This document shows positions 9,003 to 17,937 of a stretch of DNA of 64,000 nt, piece by piece; the first letter of the stretch is position 1, and each line of letters opens with the position of its first letter. The stretch is from positions 834,376 to 898,375 of the forward strand of contig NZ_GL985606.1 in the NCBI RefSeq assembly GCF_000220835.1. The letters run 5' to 3'. This DNA comes from Actinomyces sp. oral taxon 448 str. F0400 (GTDB taxonomy: Bacteria; Actinomycetota; Actinomycetes; Actinomycetales; Actinomycetaceae). The notes beneath the pieces were generated by a model. It had not been told where the DNA came from. It saw only the letters and a list, made by a program, of their open reading frames with translations, and searched no databases. The position numbers were made by a program, and so were the translations under genes.

Positions 9003-10969
9003 CAGCGGTCCGCCCCCTCCCGGTCCCGCCGGAGGGCCGTCGGGTCTTCGACGGCGTCCGTCGCGGGCCCGACCGTCCCGTCGTCCCCGCAGGCCCGAGC
9101 CACGATGGCCTGGTAGGCCAGCGCGACCGCCTCCCGGCGATGGGCGCGGGCGAGGAGCTCGCGGTGGGTTGAGCGCACGCGCTCGCGGCCATCGTCGTCC
9201 AGCAGGACGACTTCGTCGCAGGCCTCCAGGACCAGCGGCGACTCGGTGGCGACGATCGTCGTGCGCCCGCGGCGCGCGCGTCTGAGACGGCGGGCCACGC
9301 GCGACTCGGTGTGCGAATCCAGGGCGCTGGTGGGCGCGACGAGCACGAGGGCGGGCGCCTGGGTGAGCAGGGCGCGGGCCAGGGCGACGCGCTGACGCTG
9401 GCCCCCGGACAGGGAGCGCCCCTTCTCGGTGATCATGCCGGCCAGCCCCCGGTCCAGGGAGGTCAGGACGTCGTGGGCGTCGGCGACCTCCAGGGCGGCG
9501 ATCAGTCGGTCGTCTCCGGGCAGCTCCTCGACGGCTCGGCGCACGTCCTGGTCGACGGCGTCGACGCCCGCCCGCTCGGCCTCCGCCGCTACGAGCTCCT
9601 CGACGCCGACGTTCTCGGGGGCGCGGGCGCTGCGCACGTCGAGAGCCGAGCGCAGTGTGCCGGTGAACAGCTCGGCCCTCGCCCCGCAGACCACGACGGA
9701 GGCGCGCACGTCGCTCAGCGGCATGCCGGTCAGGGACCGGCCCGCGAGGGTGACCTCGGGCGCGTCGTCGCGCAGGCGCCCGAGCCGGGCGGCCAGGGCG
9801 GCGGAGACATCGGGGTCGGAGGCGACGACGGCGGTTAGGCGGCCGGGCGCGAAGCGCACCCCGGAGGCGGTGTCGATGATCTCGCCGCGGATCGCCGTGC
9901 CGTCGGCCGGATTCAGGGCCAGGCGCTCGTCGACGGTGCCCGAGGCCGGGACGACGTCGAGCAGCCGGCCCAGGCGGCGCAGCCCGATCACCGCGCGCGC
10001 GTAGTCCTGCACCGAGCTGGAGAAGACCATGAGCGGCCACGACAGGTAGGCCGTGTAGCCGTAGAAGGTCACGAGGTCGCCGGCGCTAATGGCTCCGGTG
10101 ATCGCCAGGCGGGCGGCGGCCCACACGACCACGGCGACGAACAGTCCGGGCAGCAGTACCTGCAGACTCATGAGCACCGACTGGGTGCCGGCTACCTCGA
10201 CCCCGCGCCGGCGCAGTTCCTGGGAGGCCTCGCGGTAGCGGCGGGCGAAGACGTCCTCGCCGCCGATGCCGCGCAGGATGCGCAGGCCCGCAACCGTGTC
10301 CGTGGTGATGGTGGTCACCTCCGACTGGGCCTCCCGTTGGACGGCCTGGCGCCGCTGCAGCGGCCTGATGACCAGGGTGACGATCCAGGCGACCAGCGGC
10401 ATGCCGACCAGCACGATGAGACCCAGGCGCACCGAGACCGAGACCATGAGCACCGCCACGACCCCGAAGGACACGACGGCGCCGGCCATCGGGGCGAGGA
10501 GCTCGAAGAAGTTGCCGACGTACTGGGCGTCCGAGGCCACCACGGAGGCGACCTCGCCGGTGGAGACCTGGCGGGACAGGTCGGCGCCCGTGATGGAGAC
10601 CTGGCGGCCCGCCATCCGGACGACGTCGAAGGTGGTGCGCATCCACGCGCAGAGCCCGAAGTAGGACTGGGCGGTGTCCCCGACGGCGTAAATGACGAAC
10701 AGGCCGAGCAGGCTCAGGCAGATCGTCCACACGCGCGCATTGAGCCCGTTCTCGATACCGGAGTCCAGAGCCGCGCCCAGGAAGGCGGGCGCGACCGCCT
10801 GAATGGTGTTGGCCACGACCGAGGCCAGACCGGCCACGGCGAGCGGACCGGCGGCCCGGCGCGTGAACCAGCCCAGCAGTGAGCGGGTGCGCGTCGACGG
10901 CGGTCGGGGCAGGGGAGCGTCGGGGGCCGGCAGGAGCCGCTCGACCACTCGGGAGAAGGACATCGGCAT
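9002..10969 (-). CDS. ABC exporter half-transporter with degenerate ATP-binding motifs
   Basis: A 655-residue TMD-NBD protein (membrane helices about 40-320). The NBD retains a perfect signature, LSGGQRQR (about 520-527), but Walker A is replaced by ASDPDVSA (about 383-390) with no Lys, Walker B reads LVLVAPTSALD with Asp-Glu replaced by Ala-Pro (about 545-546), and the switch His is lost (VATES). It should therefore not bind ATP canonically itself, but can supply the signature to the partner's Walker site. A roughly 70-residue C-terminal extension after the NBD is also unusual. It forms an operon with the partner (TGATG overlap). Confidence 0.9.
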   Translation of the reverse strand: MPMSFSRVVERLLPAPDAPLPRPPSTRTRSLLGWFTRRAAGPLAVAGLASVVANTIQAVAPAFLGAALDSGIENGLNARVWTICLSLLGLFVIYAVGDTAQSYFGLCAWMRTTFDVVRMAGRQVSITGADLSRQVSTGEVASVVASDAQYVGNFFELLAPMAGAVVSFGVVAVLMVSVSVRLGLIVLVGMPLVAWIVTLVIRPLQRRQAVQREAQSEVTTITTDTVAGLRILRGIGGEDVFARRYREASQELRRRGVEVAGTQSVLMSLQVLLPGLFVAVVVWAAARLAITGAISAGDLVTFYGYTAYLSWPLMVFSSSVQDYARAVIGLRRLGRLLDVVPASGTVDERLALNPADGTAIRGEIIDTASGVRFAPGRLTAVVASDPDVSAALAARLGRLRDDAPEVTLAGRSLTGMPLSDVRASVVVCGARAELFTGTLRSALDVRSARAPENVGVEELVAAEAERAGVDAVDQDVRRAVEELPGDDRLIAALEVADAHDVLTSLDRGLAGMITEKGRSLSGGQRQRVALARALLTQAPALVLVAPTSALDSHTESRVARRLRRARRGRTTIVATESPLVLEACDEVVLLDDDGRERVRSTHRELLARAHRREAVALAYQAIVARACGDDGTVGPATDAVEDPTALRRDREGADR

Positions 10970-11153
10970 GATGCAGTGAGGCTATCGGAGCGCGCCGGGG
11001 CGCGACAGGACGCGCTCGCCGAGCGCGAGGTGAGAAGAACCGCGGAGGGAATTGGGAATACGGGGCTGTAGTTCTCGGCATGACCGGGCTATGGGGAGAA
11101 CACGCCGTTGGTCGGCCCGAAGAACGCCGGGCTCGTCGGACCGCCGAAACAGC
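10970..11153. other. Upstream region of the heterodimeric ABC exporter
   Basis: This gap before the ABC operon, which is read leftwards, contains no convincing gene. It presumably holds the operon promoter; a locally AT-richer stretch lies at about 11045-11062. Open frames through here are compositional. Confidence 0.4.
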
Positions 11154-11304
11154 TCAGTACTCCGAGCGACGATCACCGCCGTATTTCCAGGGCTCGGCGT
11201 CCCCGAGGGCGTCGGCGTCATCCCGCTCGTCCCGGTCATCCTCCCAATCGTTGTTCGAGCGTTCGGGACGCGTCGGAGCCCGAGTCGTTCATATTCGCGT
11301 TCAC
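11154..11304 (-). pseudogene. Frameshifted small acidic protein gene (sequence error, decay or programmed shift)
   Basis: A GTG at 11304 sits 5 bases after a good ribosome binding site (GGAGGA) and starts VNANMNDSGSDAS, but that frame stops at 11236. A +1 shift near 11265-11271 (around GACGCGTCCCGAACG) leads into a strongly biased frame reading ERSNNDWEDDRDERDD, then ADALGDAEPWKYGGDRRSEY, which ends at 11154 and has no start codon of its own. Joined, they give a roughly 50-residue acidic protein. No family is recognised. A true frameshift mutation, an assembly or sequencing error, or a programmed +1 shift at TCC-CGA are all possible. Confidence 0.4.
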
Positions 11305-11393
11305 GGCGGTCCTCCGCACGCGGGGCTGAGCTCGTGGCCGGTCCCGGCCCGGGCCCGTCCGCCGCGCGGATCGACAACCCGCCGGGCAGCGGA

Positions 11394-12005
11394 TCACTGG
11401 TAGATGTCCAGCATCGGGATGCGGCGGGAGACGACGTAGCGCGCGTAGGCCTTGGCCCGGGCCTCCAGATCGGGTTTCGTGATCGAGGCCGCGCCCGGGG
11501 TCACGAAGGGCTCCAGGTACAGCATGCCGACGAGGCTGCTCATGGCCTGGAAGGGGCGCAGCAGATCGGTGACCCGGTAGCCGGACACGGACTCGTCGCG
11601 GCCGGGTCTGCGGCCCAGGAGAAGATCCGTCATAGAGCGCCGGCCGGCGGAGATCCGGGTGTAGTGCGCCGCCGGGGCCCCCGGGGAGACCGCTATGAGC
11701 AGTTCTTTGCCGTGCAGGGCGTCGCCGTTGGTCCCGTAGGCCCAGCCGTAGGTGAGGATGTCGTCCTCCCACTTCTTGAGCAGGGGCGGGCAGGAGTACC
11801 AGTACATGGGGAACTGGAGGACGATCCGGTCGCTCGCCTCGAGAATGTCCTGCTCGGCGTTCACGTCGATCTCGAAGTCGGGATACAGGCCGTAAAGGTC
11901 GCGGATCTGCACGCCCTCCTGCCCTTCGGCCGCCTGAGCGAGCCGGAGGTTCACAGTTGACTGGTCGAGATTCGGGTGGAAAAGAAAAATCGAGGTTCGT
12001 GTCAC
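11394..12005 (-). CDS. NAD(P)H-dependent flavodoxin-fold oxidoreductase (KefF/MdaB-like)
   Basis: A 203-residue Flavodoxin_2-type protein. The N-terminal strand and FMN phosphate loop region (TSIFLFHPNLDQSTVN) is followed by the diagnostic FPMYWYSCPPLLKKWEDDIL and GWAYG segments (about residues 66-90) that contact flavin and quinone. The family reduces quinones or other electrophiles with NAD(P)H in the cytoplasm. A perfect 6-3-6 palindrome lies 37 bases before the start, so an electrophile- or redox-sensing repressor may control it. It is monocistronic as far as can be seen. Confidence 0.88.
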   Translation of the reverse strand: MTRTSIFLFHPNLDQSTVNLRLAQAAEGQEGVQIRDLYGLYPDFEIDVNAEQDILEASDRIVLQFPMYWYSCPPLLKKWEDDILTYGWAYGTNGDALHGKELLIAVSPGAPAAHYTRISAGRRSMTDLLLGRRPGRDESVSGYRVTDLLRPFQAMSSLVGMLYLEPFVTPGAASITKPDLEARAKAYARYVVSRRIPMLDIYQ

Positions 12006-12041
12006 GGGTACTCCTAGGGACCTGAGCAGAGGCCGAGGCGA

Positions 12042-12056
12042 TCACAGCGACTGTGA
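12042..12056. promoter_or_regulatory. Palindromic operator candidate before the oxidoreductase gene
   Basis: TCACAG-CGA-CTGTGA is a perfect 15-base interrupted palindrome, 37 bases upstream of the flavodoxin-fold oxidoreductase start. It is compatible with a dimeric repressor (MarR/HxlR/YodB type is a guess). No regulator gene is adjacent. Confidence 0.5.
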
Positions 12057-12125
12057 AACTCAGCCCTCCCGATCGCCTACGCATAAAAGCATGGTATACG
12101 GACGGCGCGCCAGGGGCCGAGGGGT

Positions 12126-14708
12126 CTACTCCGCGGCGACGGCCTCCAGCACGGGCAGGCGCGTGGCTCGCAGCGCCGGCCACAGGGCGGCGACGATCCC
12201 CATCGCGCACGCGGCCAGGAGGATGTGCAGGAGCCTGCCCCATGGGATGACGAGCATGGTCACGCCCTGATCCGTCAGGATCGAGCGCAGCACGACGGCC
12301 AGTGCGATGCCCGTGGCCCCGCCCAGCACGGCTCCGTACACGGCGGTGAGAATGGACTCGCATATGACCTGTCCCACCAGCTGCGCGCGTCCGAGCCCGA
12401 CGGCTCGCATGAGGCCGATCTCCCGCGTGCGCTCGGCGACCGAGAGTACGAGGGTGTTGAGGACGCCGAGCACGGCGATGACGATCGACAGGGCGAGCAG
12501 GACGTACAGGACGGTGAGCATGTCGTTGGTCCTCTGCCCGACGATCTCGGACAGCTCGTGGGGGTCGACGACCGTGAAGGTGTAGGTGGGTGCGATGATC
12601 TGCTCGATCTGCGACTGAAGATGCTCGGCATCGGCATCTGGCCTGGTGGTGATGAACAGGGCCAGCGGTTCGGTCAGCAGAGCGTTCGGATCCGCTGAGG
12701 AGCGAGTGCTGGCACTGGTCCATGAGCCCACCGCCTTGGCGAGTTCGGGGGAGGCGAGGAACTTGCCGGTGATTCCCGCGTTGTCCTCCACCAGGGCCGA
12801 GACCGTCGCATTGACGCTGCGACTGGGGCCGGAGATCTCGACCCGGTCGCCGACCTTCAAACCCGTCGAGGCGAAAGCGGCCACGTGCGAGGCGTCGAGG
12901 GACTCCACCGAGCCGTCGACGATACCCGGGTCGTAGAACTCCAGATAGTGCTTGGGATCGACGACGGCCAGGTACTCGGTGATCTGCGACCCGTCGGGTT
13001 CGGTCAGGGTGTTCAGGCTGGCGGAGACCGCCGTCGTCGACTCCACGTCCTCCAGATCCGAGATCTGCCGGACCATATCGGCCGGCAGAGGGTGCAGTTC
13101 ATTGGAGGTGTCCGTCTGGCGCACCACGAGGTCGGCATACATCGACTCGTGCACGGATTCGTGGATGGATTCGTGCATTGAGTAGGCGACGGTGGTTCCC
13201 GCGCTCACCAGCGCCATTCCGATCACGAGCGCCGCTGCGGTGGCGGAGGTGCGCCTGGAGAAAGCGTTGAGGCTGCGCACCGCCAGGTAGCCGCCGGGGC
13301 GGATGAGTCGCAGGGGCAGGCCGAGCAACGTCATGACCGGTCGAGCGATCACGGGCGAGGCGACGACCAGCCCGAGGACGATCGCGCCCGCGCCCGCGCC
13401 GAACACTGTGGCACGATCACCCAGCTCCTCATTGCCCATGAGCCGGGCGGCGACCACGGCCGCTGTCCCCAGGACGATGAGCACGATGCTGGCGTAGCCG
13501 TAAGCTCGCGACGAGCCCTCCCTCGCCCCCGAGCTGTCGCGCATGGCCTCGACGGGGGCTGTGAACGCGGCCCTGCGCGCGGGCAGCAGCGCCCCCGCGA
13601 AGGTGAGCGCCACTCCGATGCACAGTGAGACGAGCAGCGCCGTCACGGGGACGATGACCGCGTCGGCGGACAGGGCCAGACCCTCGTGGCGCAGAAGCAC
13701 GACGATCCCGTTGGCCAGCAGCATGCCCAGACTGATCCCCAGGATCGAGCCGATCAGGCCGATGACGGCGGCTTGCGCTAGAATTACGCCCAGGATCGAG
13801 GACGGCGCGACGCCGATGGCGCGCAGGAGTGCGAACTCGTTCTGCCTCTGGCGCACGTTCATGGCGAAGGTGTTCATGATGATGAAGGCGCCCATGCACA
13901 TGGCCAGGATGACGAAGACGAGGATGAAGGCCTGAATGTAGCCCAGGAAGGTGTCTCGCGCCGTGTTCTGCTCGTCGGCGGCCTGCTCCCGGGTCAGGAC
14001 GCGCTCGCCCGCGGGCAGCAGGGAGGAGATCCGGCTGGTCACCGACTGGGCCGAGGCGCCGTCCGCCAAGTAGATAGCGATGGAGGACACCCTGCCGTCG
14101 CTCGCCGCAGCTTCCATGATCCATTGCGGATCCAGTCCCACGTAGGCGGAGCCGGGCGTTTCGGAGTCGTAGAAGAATTCGCCGACGACGGTGACGTCGC
14201 TCGCCGTGCCGTTGATCACCAGTCGCGTGCTGTCGCCGATCTCCAGGCCCGAGTTGCTCATGGTGTGGGAGTCGAGCGCGATCTGGTCCCGGCCGGTGGG
14301 CCGGGAGCCGGCCACCATCGTCTGCCCGCGGTCGTAGAGCGGCACCGCCGTCGTCGTGGTCGCCGCCAGGTCCACCGGCCGCCCGTCGGTGCCCAGCAGG
14401 GTGACCGTCGTCGTGGTGTACGGGTAGGCTGCGGCGACGCCGTCCATGCGCGAGACCGCGTTCGCCAGGAAGGAGTCGACCGGCTGGGTGACCACGCCGT
14501 CGCGCCCCACCGTGCCCGGAACGACCTGGCCCGAGATGTAGAGGTCCGCCTTGAGAGTGGCCGCCGTCCCCGACGACAGCGCCTCGGTGAGGGTGCCGCC
14601 CAGCGCGAGCGTTCCGGACAGGAAGGTCACGGCCAGGGCCACGGCCAGGGTGGTGAACAGGAACTGGCCGGCGTGGGTGCGAGCCGAGCGCCATGCGAGG
14701 CGTCTCAT
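12126..14708 (-). CDS. FtsX-type ABC transporter permease
   Basis: An 860-residue permease: N-terminal helix (about 15-40), extracytoplasmic MacB-like domain (about 50-260), FtsX block of three helices (about 275-400), further helices (about 425-540), second extracytoplasmic domain (about 560-730), and C-terminal FtsX helices (about 740-855). TREIGLMRAVGLGRAQL and RQNEFALLRAIGVAPSSIL are the two FtsX coupling-helix signatures. The ATG overlaps the ATPase stop (ATGA). It belongs to the lipoprotein/peptide exporter class; the substrate is unknown. This is the second such system in the window and is not closely matched to the first in sequence. Confidence 0.92.
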   Translation of the reverse strand: MRRLAWRSARTHAGQFLFTTLAVALAVTFLSGTLALGGTLTEALSSGTAATLKADLYISGQVVPGTVGRDGVVTQPVDSFLANAVSRMDGVAAAYPYTTTTVTLLGTDGRPVDLAATTTTAVPLYDRGQTMVAGSRPTGRDQIALDSHTMSNSGLEIGDSTRLVINGTASDVTVVGEFFYDSETPGSAYVGLDPQWIMEAAASDGRVSSIAIYLADGASAQSVTSRISSLLPAGERVLTREQAADEQNTARDTFLGYIQAFILVFVILAMCMGAFIIMNTFAMNVRQRQNEFALLRAIGVAPSSILGVILAQAAVIGLIGSILGISLGMLLANGIVVLLRHEGLALSADAVIVPVTALLVSLCIGVALTFAGALLPARRAAFTAPVEAMRDSSGAREGSSRAYGYASIVLIVLGTAAVVAARLMGNEELGDRATVFGAGAGAIVLGLVVASPVIARPVMTLLGLPLRLIRPGGYLAVRSLNAFSRRTSATAAALVIGMALVSAGTTVAYSMHESIHESVHESMYADLVVRQTDTSNELHPLPADMVRQISDLEDVESTTAVSASLNTLTEPDGSQITEYLAVVDPKHYLEFYDPGIVDGSVESLDASHVAAFASTGLKVGDRVEISGPSRSVNATVSALVEDNAGITGKFLASPELAKAVGSWTSASTRSSADPNALLTEPLALFITTRPDADAEHLQSQIEQIIAPTYTFTVVDPHELSEIVGQRTNDMLTVLYVLLALSIVIAVLGVLNTLVLSVAERTREIGLMRAVGLGRAQLVGQVICESILTAVYGAVLGGATGIALAVVLRSILTDQGVTMLVIPWGRLLHILLAACAMGIVAALWPALRATRLPVLEAVAAE

Positions 14709-15754
14709 CGACCGACCCCCCACGGAGTGTTGCCGCCGGGCGGACGCGTGCCCCGCTCGGTCCGACGGGTGTCCGCGCTCGTGCCCACTCCCGCACCGAC
14801 GGCCGGCGGCGGCGGAGTCGTCGGGGGCTGGGGGCGGGGCCGGGCCCACCCCTCCTGGATGTCGCGGCGCTCGTCCACTCCGACGGCGATCTGGGCGCCG
14901 CTGGTGGAGCGGAGTTCGGCCAGCGCGTCCAGGATGCGCAGGCGATCGGGCTGGTGCATCTCGGCGACGAGATGGCCGTCGCGCAGGAAGAGCACGGTGT
15001 CCGCCCAGGCGGCGGCATCCGGCTCATGGGTCACCATGACCACGCTCTGGCGGAGCCGGTCCACGCTGGTGCGCAGCACCTCCAGGACCTGGTCCGTGGA
15101 GTGGGAATCGAGGTTCCCGGTGGGCTCGTCCGCGAAGATGACCGCGGGGCCGCCGATGAGCGCCCGGGCGCACGCCACGCGCTGGATTTGACCGCCCGAC
15201 AGTTCGGCGGGGCGGTGGCCGAGCCTGCCGGTCAGGCCCACGTACTGCGCGATGCGATCGAGCTGCTCGGGGTTGACCGGCCGGTGGGCGATGGTCAGCG
15301 GCAGGGTGATGTTCTCCTCGGCCGTGAGCGAGGGGACGAGGTTGAAGGTCTGGAAGACGAAGCCGATGCGCTCGCGGCGCAGCCTGGTCAGGCGCCGCGA
15401 GCTCATCGACGTGATCTCCTCGCCGTCGAGCACGATGGTCCCGGAGGTGGCGGACTCCAGACCCGTCAGGCAGTGCAGGAGGGTGGACTTGCCCGAGCCG
15501 GATGGGCCCATGATCGCGGTGAACTGATTGCGGGCGATGCTCACGTCGACGGCGTCCAGGGCGGTCACGGAACCCTCCCCGCGCCCGTAGACCTTGGTCA
15601 GAGTGCGGGCCGTGACGACCGGGTCGTCCACCGGGGCGTGCACGGTCAGGCCGGCTGCAGGACGGGCGCGCCGCGTCCGCGCCTGCTCCGCGTCGGCGGG
15701 CGTGCTGAGGTGGCGGGCGTTGGGTTCGTTCTGATCCGGTAGGTGCTTGCCCAT
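14705..15754 (-). CDS. ABC transporter ATP-binding protein (LolD/MacB class)
   Basis: A 349-residue ATPase with Walker [11 protein letters not shown]-loop region GFVFQTFNLVPSLTAEENI, signature LSGGQIQRVACARAL, Walker B VIFADEPTGNLDS and switch VVMVTHEP. All are canonical for MacB/LolD-type ATPases. It is about 110 residues longer than usual: a roughly 45-residue polar N-terminal extension and a Pro/Gly/Arg-rich C-terminal tail of about 60 residues, both likely disordered. It is coupled to the permease by an ATGA overlap. The start is uncertain within the N-terminal extension. Confidence 0.92.
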   Translation of the reverse strand: MGKHLPDQNEPNARHLSTPADAEQARTRRARPAAGLTVHAPVDDPVVTARTLTKVYGRGEGSVTALDAVDVSIARNQFTAIMGPSGSGKSTLLHCLTGLESATSGTIVLDGEEITSMSSRRLTRLRRERIGFVFQTFNLVPSLTAEENITLPLTIAHRPVNPEQLDRIAQYVGLTGRLGHRPAELSGGQIQRVACARALIGGPAVIFADEPTGNLDSHSTDQVLEVLRTSVDRLRQSVVMVTHEPDAAAWADTVLFLRDGHLVAEMHQPDRLRILDALAELRSTSGAQIAVGVDERRDIQEGWARPRPQPPTTPPPPAVGAGVGTSADTRRTERGTRPPGGNTPWGVGR

Positions 15755-15846
15755 GGTGACGAGCCTATCGGTTGCGTTCGATGTGATCGCGAACCGGTGG
15801 CGGGTGCCACTGGCGGGCGTCGCCGTCCCGCCCGCGTCCGGGGCTC

Positions 15847-17097
15847 TTATCGGGAGGCGGTCTTGAGGTCGAGCACGCGGGCCGCCGACTGGTCGATTCG
15901 ATCCGCGAAGGCGGGGTCGTCGCGCGCCTGGTCGACGAGCGCTCGCACCATGTCGATGGCCGTGCTCGGATCGCCCGAGGCCAGGACGATGTCGCAGCCG
16001 GCCCGCACCGCTTGGACCGCACGCTGGCCGGGGTCCCACTCCTGCACCTGCGCCGCGGCCGAGACGTCGTCGGTGATGACCACCCCGGTGAAGCCGAGGT
16101 CGCCGCGGAGCATGTCGGTGACGACGGCGGGGGAGAAAACCGCGGGTGAGGAGTCGTCGATGAGCGGGTACACCGCCGAGGACACCATGACGACCCGGGC
16201 GCCGCCGCCGATCGCGTCGGCGAAGACGGAGACCGCCGCGTCCCCGGAGGGCGCAGTGGTCCCGTCGGTGACGTCGGAGGCCGTGTCCGTGTTCGCTCCC
16301 ACCCGGCCCAGGCCGGGGAAGTGCTTGTAGACGGCGATGACGCCGGCCTCCTCCATCCCCTGGGCGAAAGCGGTGGCGTGGTCGAGCACGGTGGCGGGGT
16401 CGTTGCCGTACTCCCGCTCCCACGCCCCGATCGGAGCGTTGGCCGAGGGATCGGGGACGTCGACCAAGTCGGCCACGGGCGCCAGGTTCATCGTCACCCC
16501 GACGTCGGCCAGCTCCTGACCCCACGTCAGGGCGCGGGCGCGGAGGTCCTGGGCGGGCATGGCCGCCTGCTCGAGCGCGGAGGGGATGGTGGACAGGCCG
16601 CTGCCCTGGAGGACCTGGACCTGGCCGCCCTCCTGGTCGGTGGCCACGAGCAGCGGGGTGCCGTGGGTGGTGTCGGGGCCGACCAGAGCGGTCATGGCGT
16701 CCACGACGCCGCGGATCGCCTCGGCCCCGGCGTGGGTCTGGCCGGCGATGAAGACATTGCCGACGTGGTGGGTGGATACGGCGTCGATGGAGGCCAGTCG
16801 GGGGCCCGCGGTCTCGACGCCGACCATGATGAGCTGACCGGCCCTCTCCTCCGGGCTCCAGCCCTCCAGCGGGTCCGTGTCCGCCGGGGCGGTGGAGGCG
16901 GCCGCGGAGGCGGAGACGTCGTCCGGGTCCGTTCGGGTCCGATCGGCCGTAGCCTGTTCCGTGGCGGGCCCCGACTCCCCCCGGGCGCACCGGGTCAGGG
17001 CGGTGGCCGCGAGCAGACCGGCGAGGACCACGGGGCGCCGGCCCGTCCCCCGGCGCGGGGCGAGGCTCGGCGCGTCCGGGCTGGAGAGGTCGTCCAT
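15847..17097 (-). CDS. Secreted glycoside hydrolase family 3 protein (NagZ/LpqI-like)
   Basis: A 416-residue protein. A basic N-terminus and hydrophobic stretch (RRPVVLAGLLAATALTRC) suggest export; Cys37 sits in a poor lipobox (LTRC, Arg at -1), so lipidation is doubtful. The GH3 TIM-barrel features are ATDQEGG, MNLAPVADL, KHFPGLGR (about residue 256) and the nucleophile motif ITDDVS (about residue 343). NagZ enzymes carry a catalytic D-x-H in the loop after KHFPG; here the loop runs VGANTDTASDVTDG without that His. It probably acts on N-acetylhexosamine glycans such as muropeptides, but activity is not assured. Confidence 0.85.
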   Translation of the reverse strand: MDDLSSPDAPSLAPRRGTGRRPVVLAGLLAATALTRCARGESGPATEQATADRTRTDPDDVSASAAASTAPADTDPLEGWSPEERAGQLIMVGVETAGPRLASIDAVSTHHVGNVFIAGQTHAGAEAIRGVVDAMTALVGPDTTHGTPLLVATDQEGGQVQVLQGSGLSTIPSALEQAAMPAQDLRARALTWGQELADVGVTMNLAPVADLVDVPDPSANAPIGAWEREYGNDPATVLDHATAFAQGMEEAGVIAVYKHFPGLGRVGANTDTASDVTDGTTAPSGDAAVSVFADAIGGGARVVMVSSAVYPLIDDSSPAVFSPAVVTDMLRGDLGFTGVVITDDVSAAAQVQEWDPGQRAVQAVRAGCDIVLASGDPSTAIDMVRALVDQARDDPAFADRIDQSAARVLDLKTASR

Positions 17098-17171
17098 GGC
17101 GGGCAGCCTATACACGACGTCGGAGGGGCGGGCTCGTGGCCGCGGTGTCGGCCGGAGGGTCGCCGGGTCGT

Positions 17172-17561
17172 TCACTGCCAGCCGAGCTCGTGAAGGCGGT
17201 CGTCGTCGATGCCGAAGTGGTGGGCGACCTCGTGGAGGACGGTCACCCCGATCTCGTCGACCAGTTCCCCGCGGTCGCGGCACCAGCGCTCCAGCGGACC
17301 CTTGAAGATGAGGATCCGATCGGGCAGGACCATCGACCAGTTCTCGTCCCGCTCGGTGAGGGGAACGCCGTCGTACAGCCCCAGTAGAGTCGGCAGCCCG
17401 TCCTCGTCGTAGTCGGCTTCGGCGAGGAGCTCGGGCTCGGGCTCGTCGCGGATGAGGATGGCGACGTTGTCCATCCGGTTGGCGAGGTCGTCGGGAATCG
17501 CGTCCAGGCCGTCGTCGACGGCGGCCTCGAACTCCTCTTCGGACAGGTGCACCGGGCTCAT
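17172..17561 (-). CDS. Small zincin-like metallopeptidase family protein
   Basis: A 129-residue protein with the zinc-binding helix HEVAHHFGIDDDRLHELGW near the C-terminus (HExxH plus downstream His/Glu). It matches the TTHA0227/DUF1025 metallopeptidase-like family that is widespread in actinobacteria. ATG 17561 gives the standard length (SPVHLSEEEFEAAVDDGLDAIP). Substrate and role are unknown. It lies upstream of the GH3 gene on the same strand with a 74-base gap. Confidence 0.87.
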   Translation of the reverse strand: MSPVHLSEEEFEAAVDDGLDAIPDDLANRMDNVAILIRDEPEPELLAEADYDEDGLPTLLGLYDGVPLTERDENWSMVLPDRILIFKGPLERWCRDRGELVDEIGVTVLHEVAHHFGIDDDRLHELGWQ

Positions 17562-17686
17562 GGGATGAGCCTGCCACATCGGACGGGCTGCGGTGAGCAG
17601 GGTCACGTCGAGGGGATTTGCGCGGGAGGAGACCCGCCCTTTACTGTTCTACCCGGTTCGAGGCGCGACGACGCCAAGGGCACCAG

Positions 17687-17759
17687 GCCCCCATCGTCTA
17701 GCGGCCTAGGACCCCGCCCTTTCACGGCGGTAGCACGGGTTCGAATCCCGTTGGGGGTA
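17687..17759 (+). tRNA. tRNA-Glu (anticodon TTC)
   Basis: A 73-nt cloverleaf. Acceptor GCCCCCA pairs with TGGGGGT, the anticodon loop is CTTTCAC in a CCGCC/GGCGG stem, and the T-arm is CGGGTTCGAATCCCG. It is first of a three-tRNA plus-strand cluster; CCA is not encoded. Confidence 0.95.
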
Positions 17760-17817
17760 CTCACTCGTGCGAGTGGTATAGAGCGGCTCGTTCAGAGTCC
17801 GGCTTCGTGCCGAGCGA

Positions 17818-17891
17818 GGCCTCGTGGCGCAGTTGGTTAGCGCGCCGCCCTGTCACGGCGGAGGTCGCGGGTTCAAGTCCCGTCGAGGTCG
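17818..17891 (+). tRNA. tRNA-Asp (anticodon GTC)
   Basis: A 74-nt cloverleaf. Acceptor GGCCTCG pairs with CGAGGTC, the anticodon loop is CTGTCAC flanked by CCGCC/GGCGG, and the T-arm is GCGGGTTCAAGTCCCGT. CCA is not encoded. Confidence 0.95.
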
Positions 17892-17937
17892 CGGAAGGTC
17901 GGTCCGGTCTGGTGAGACCGGACCGATCCCATCCCGA

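Noticed and set aside
10982-11377. A 131-residue minus-strand open frame in the ABC upstream gap
   Set aside because: It has no motif and weak codon bias, and overlaps the better-supported acidic mini-gene frames.
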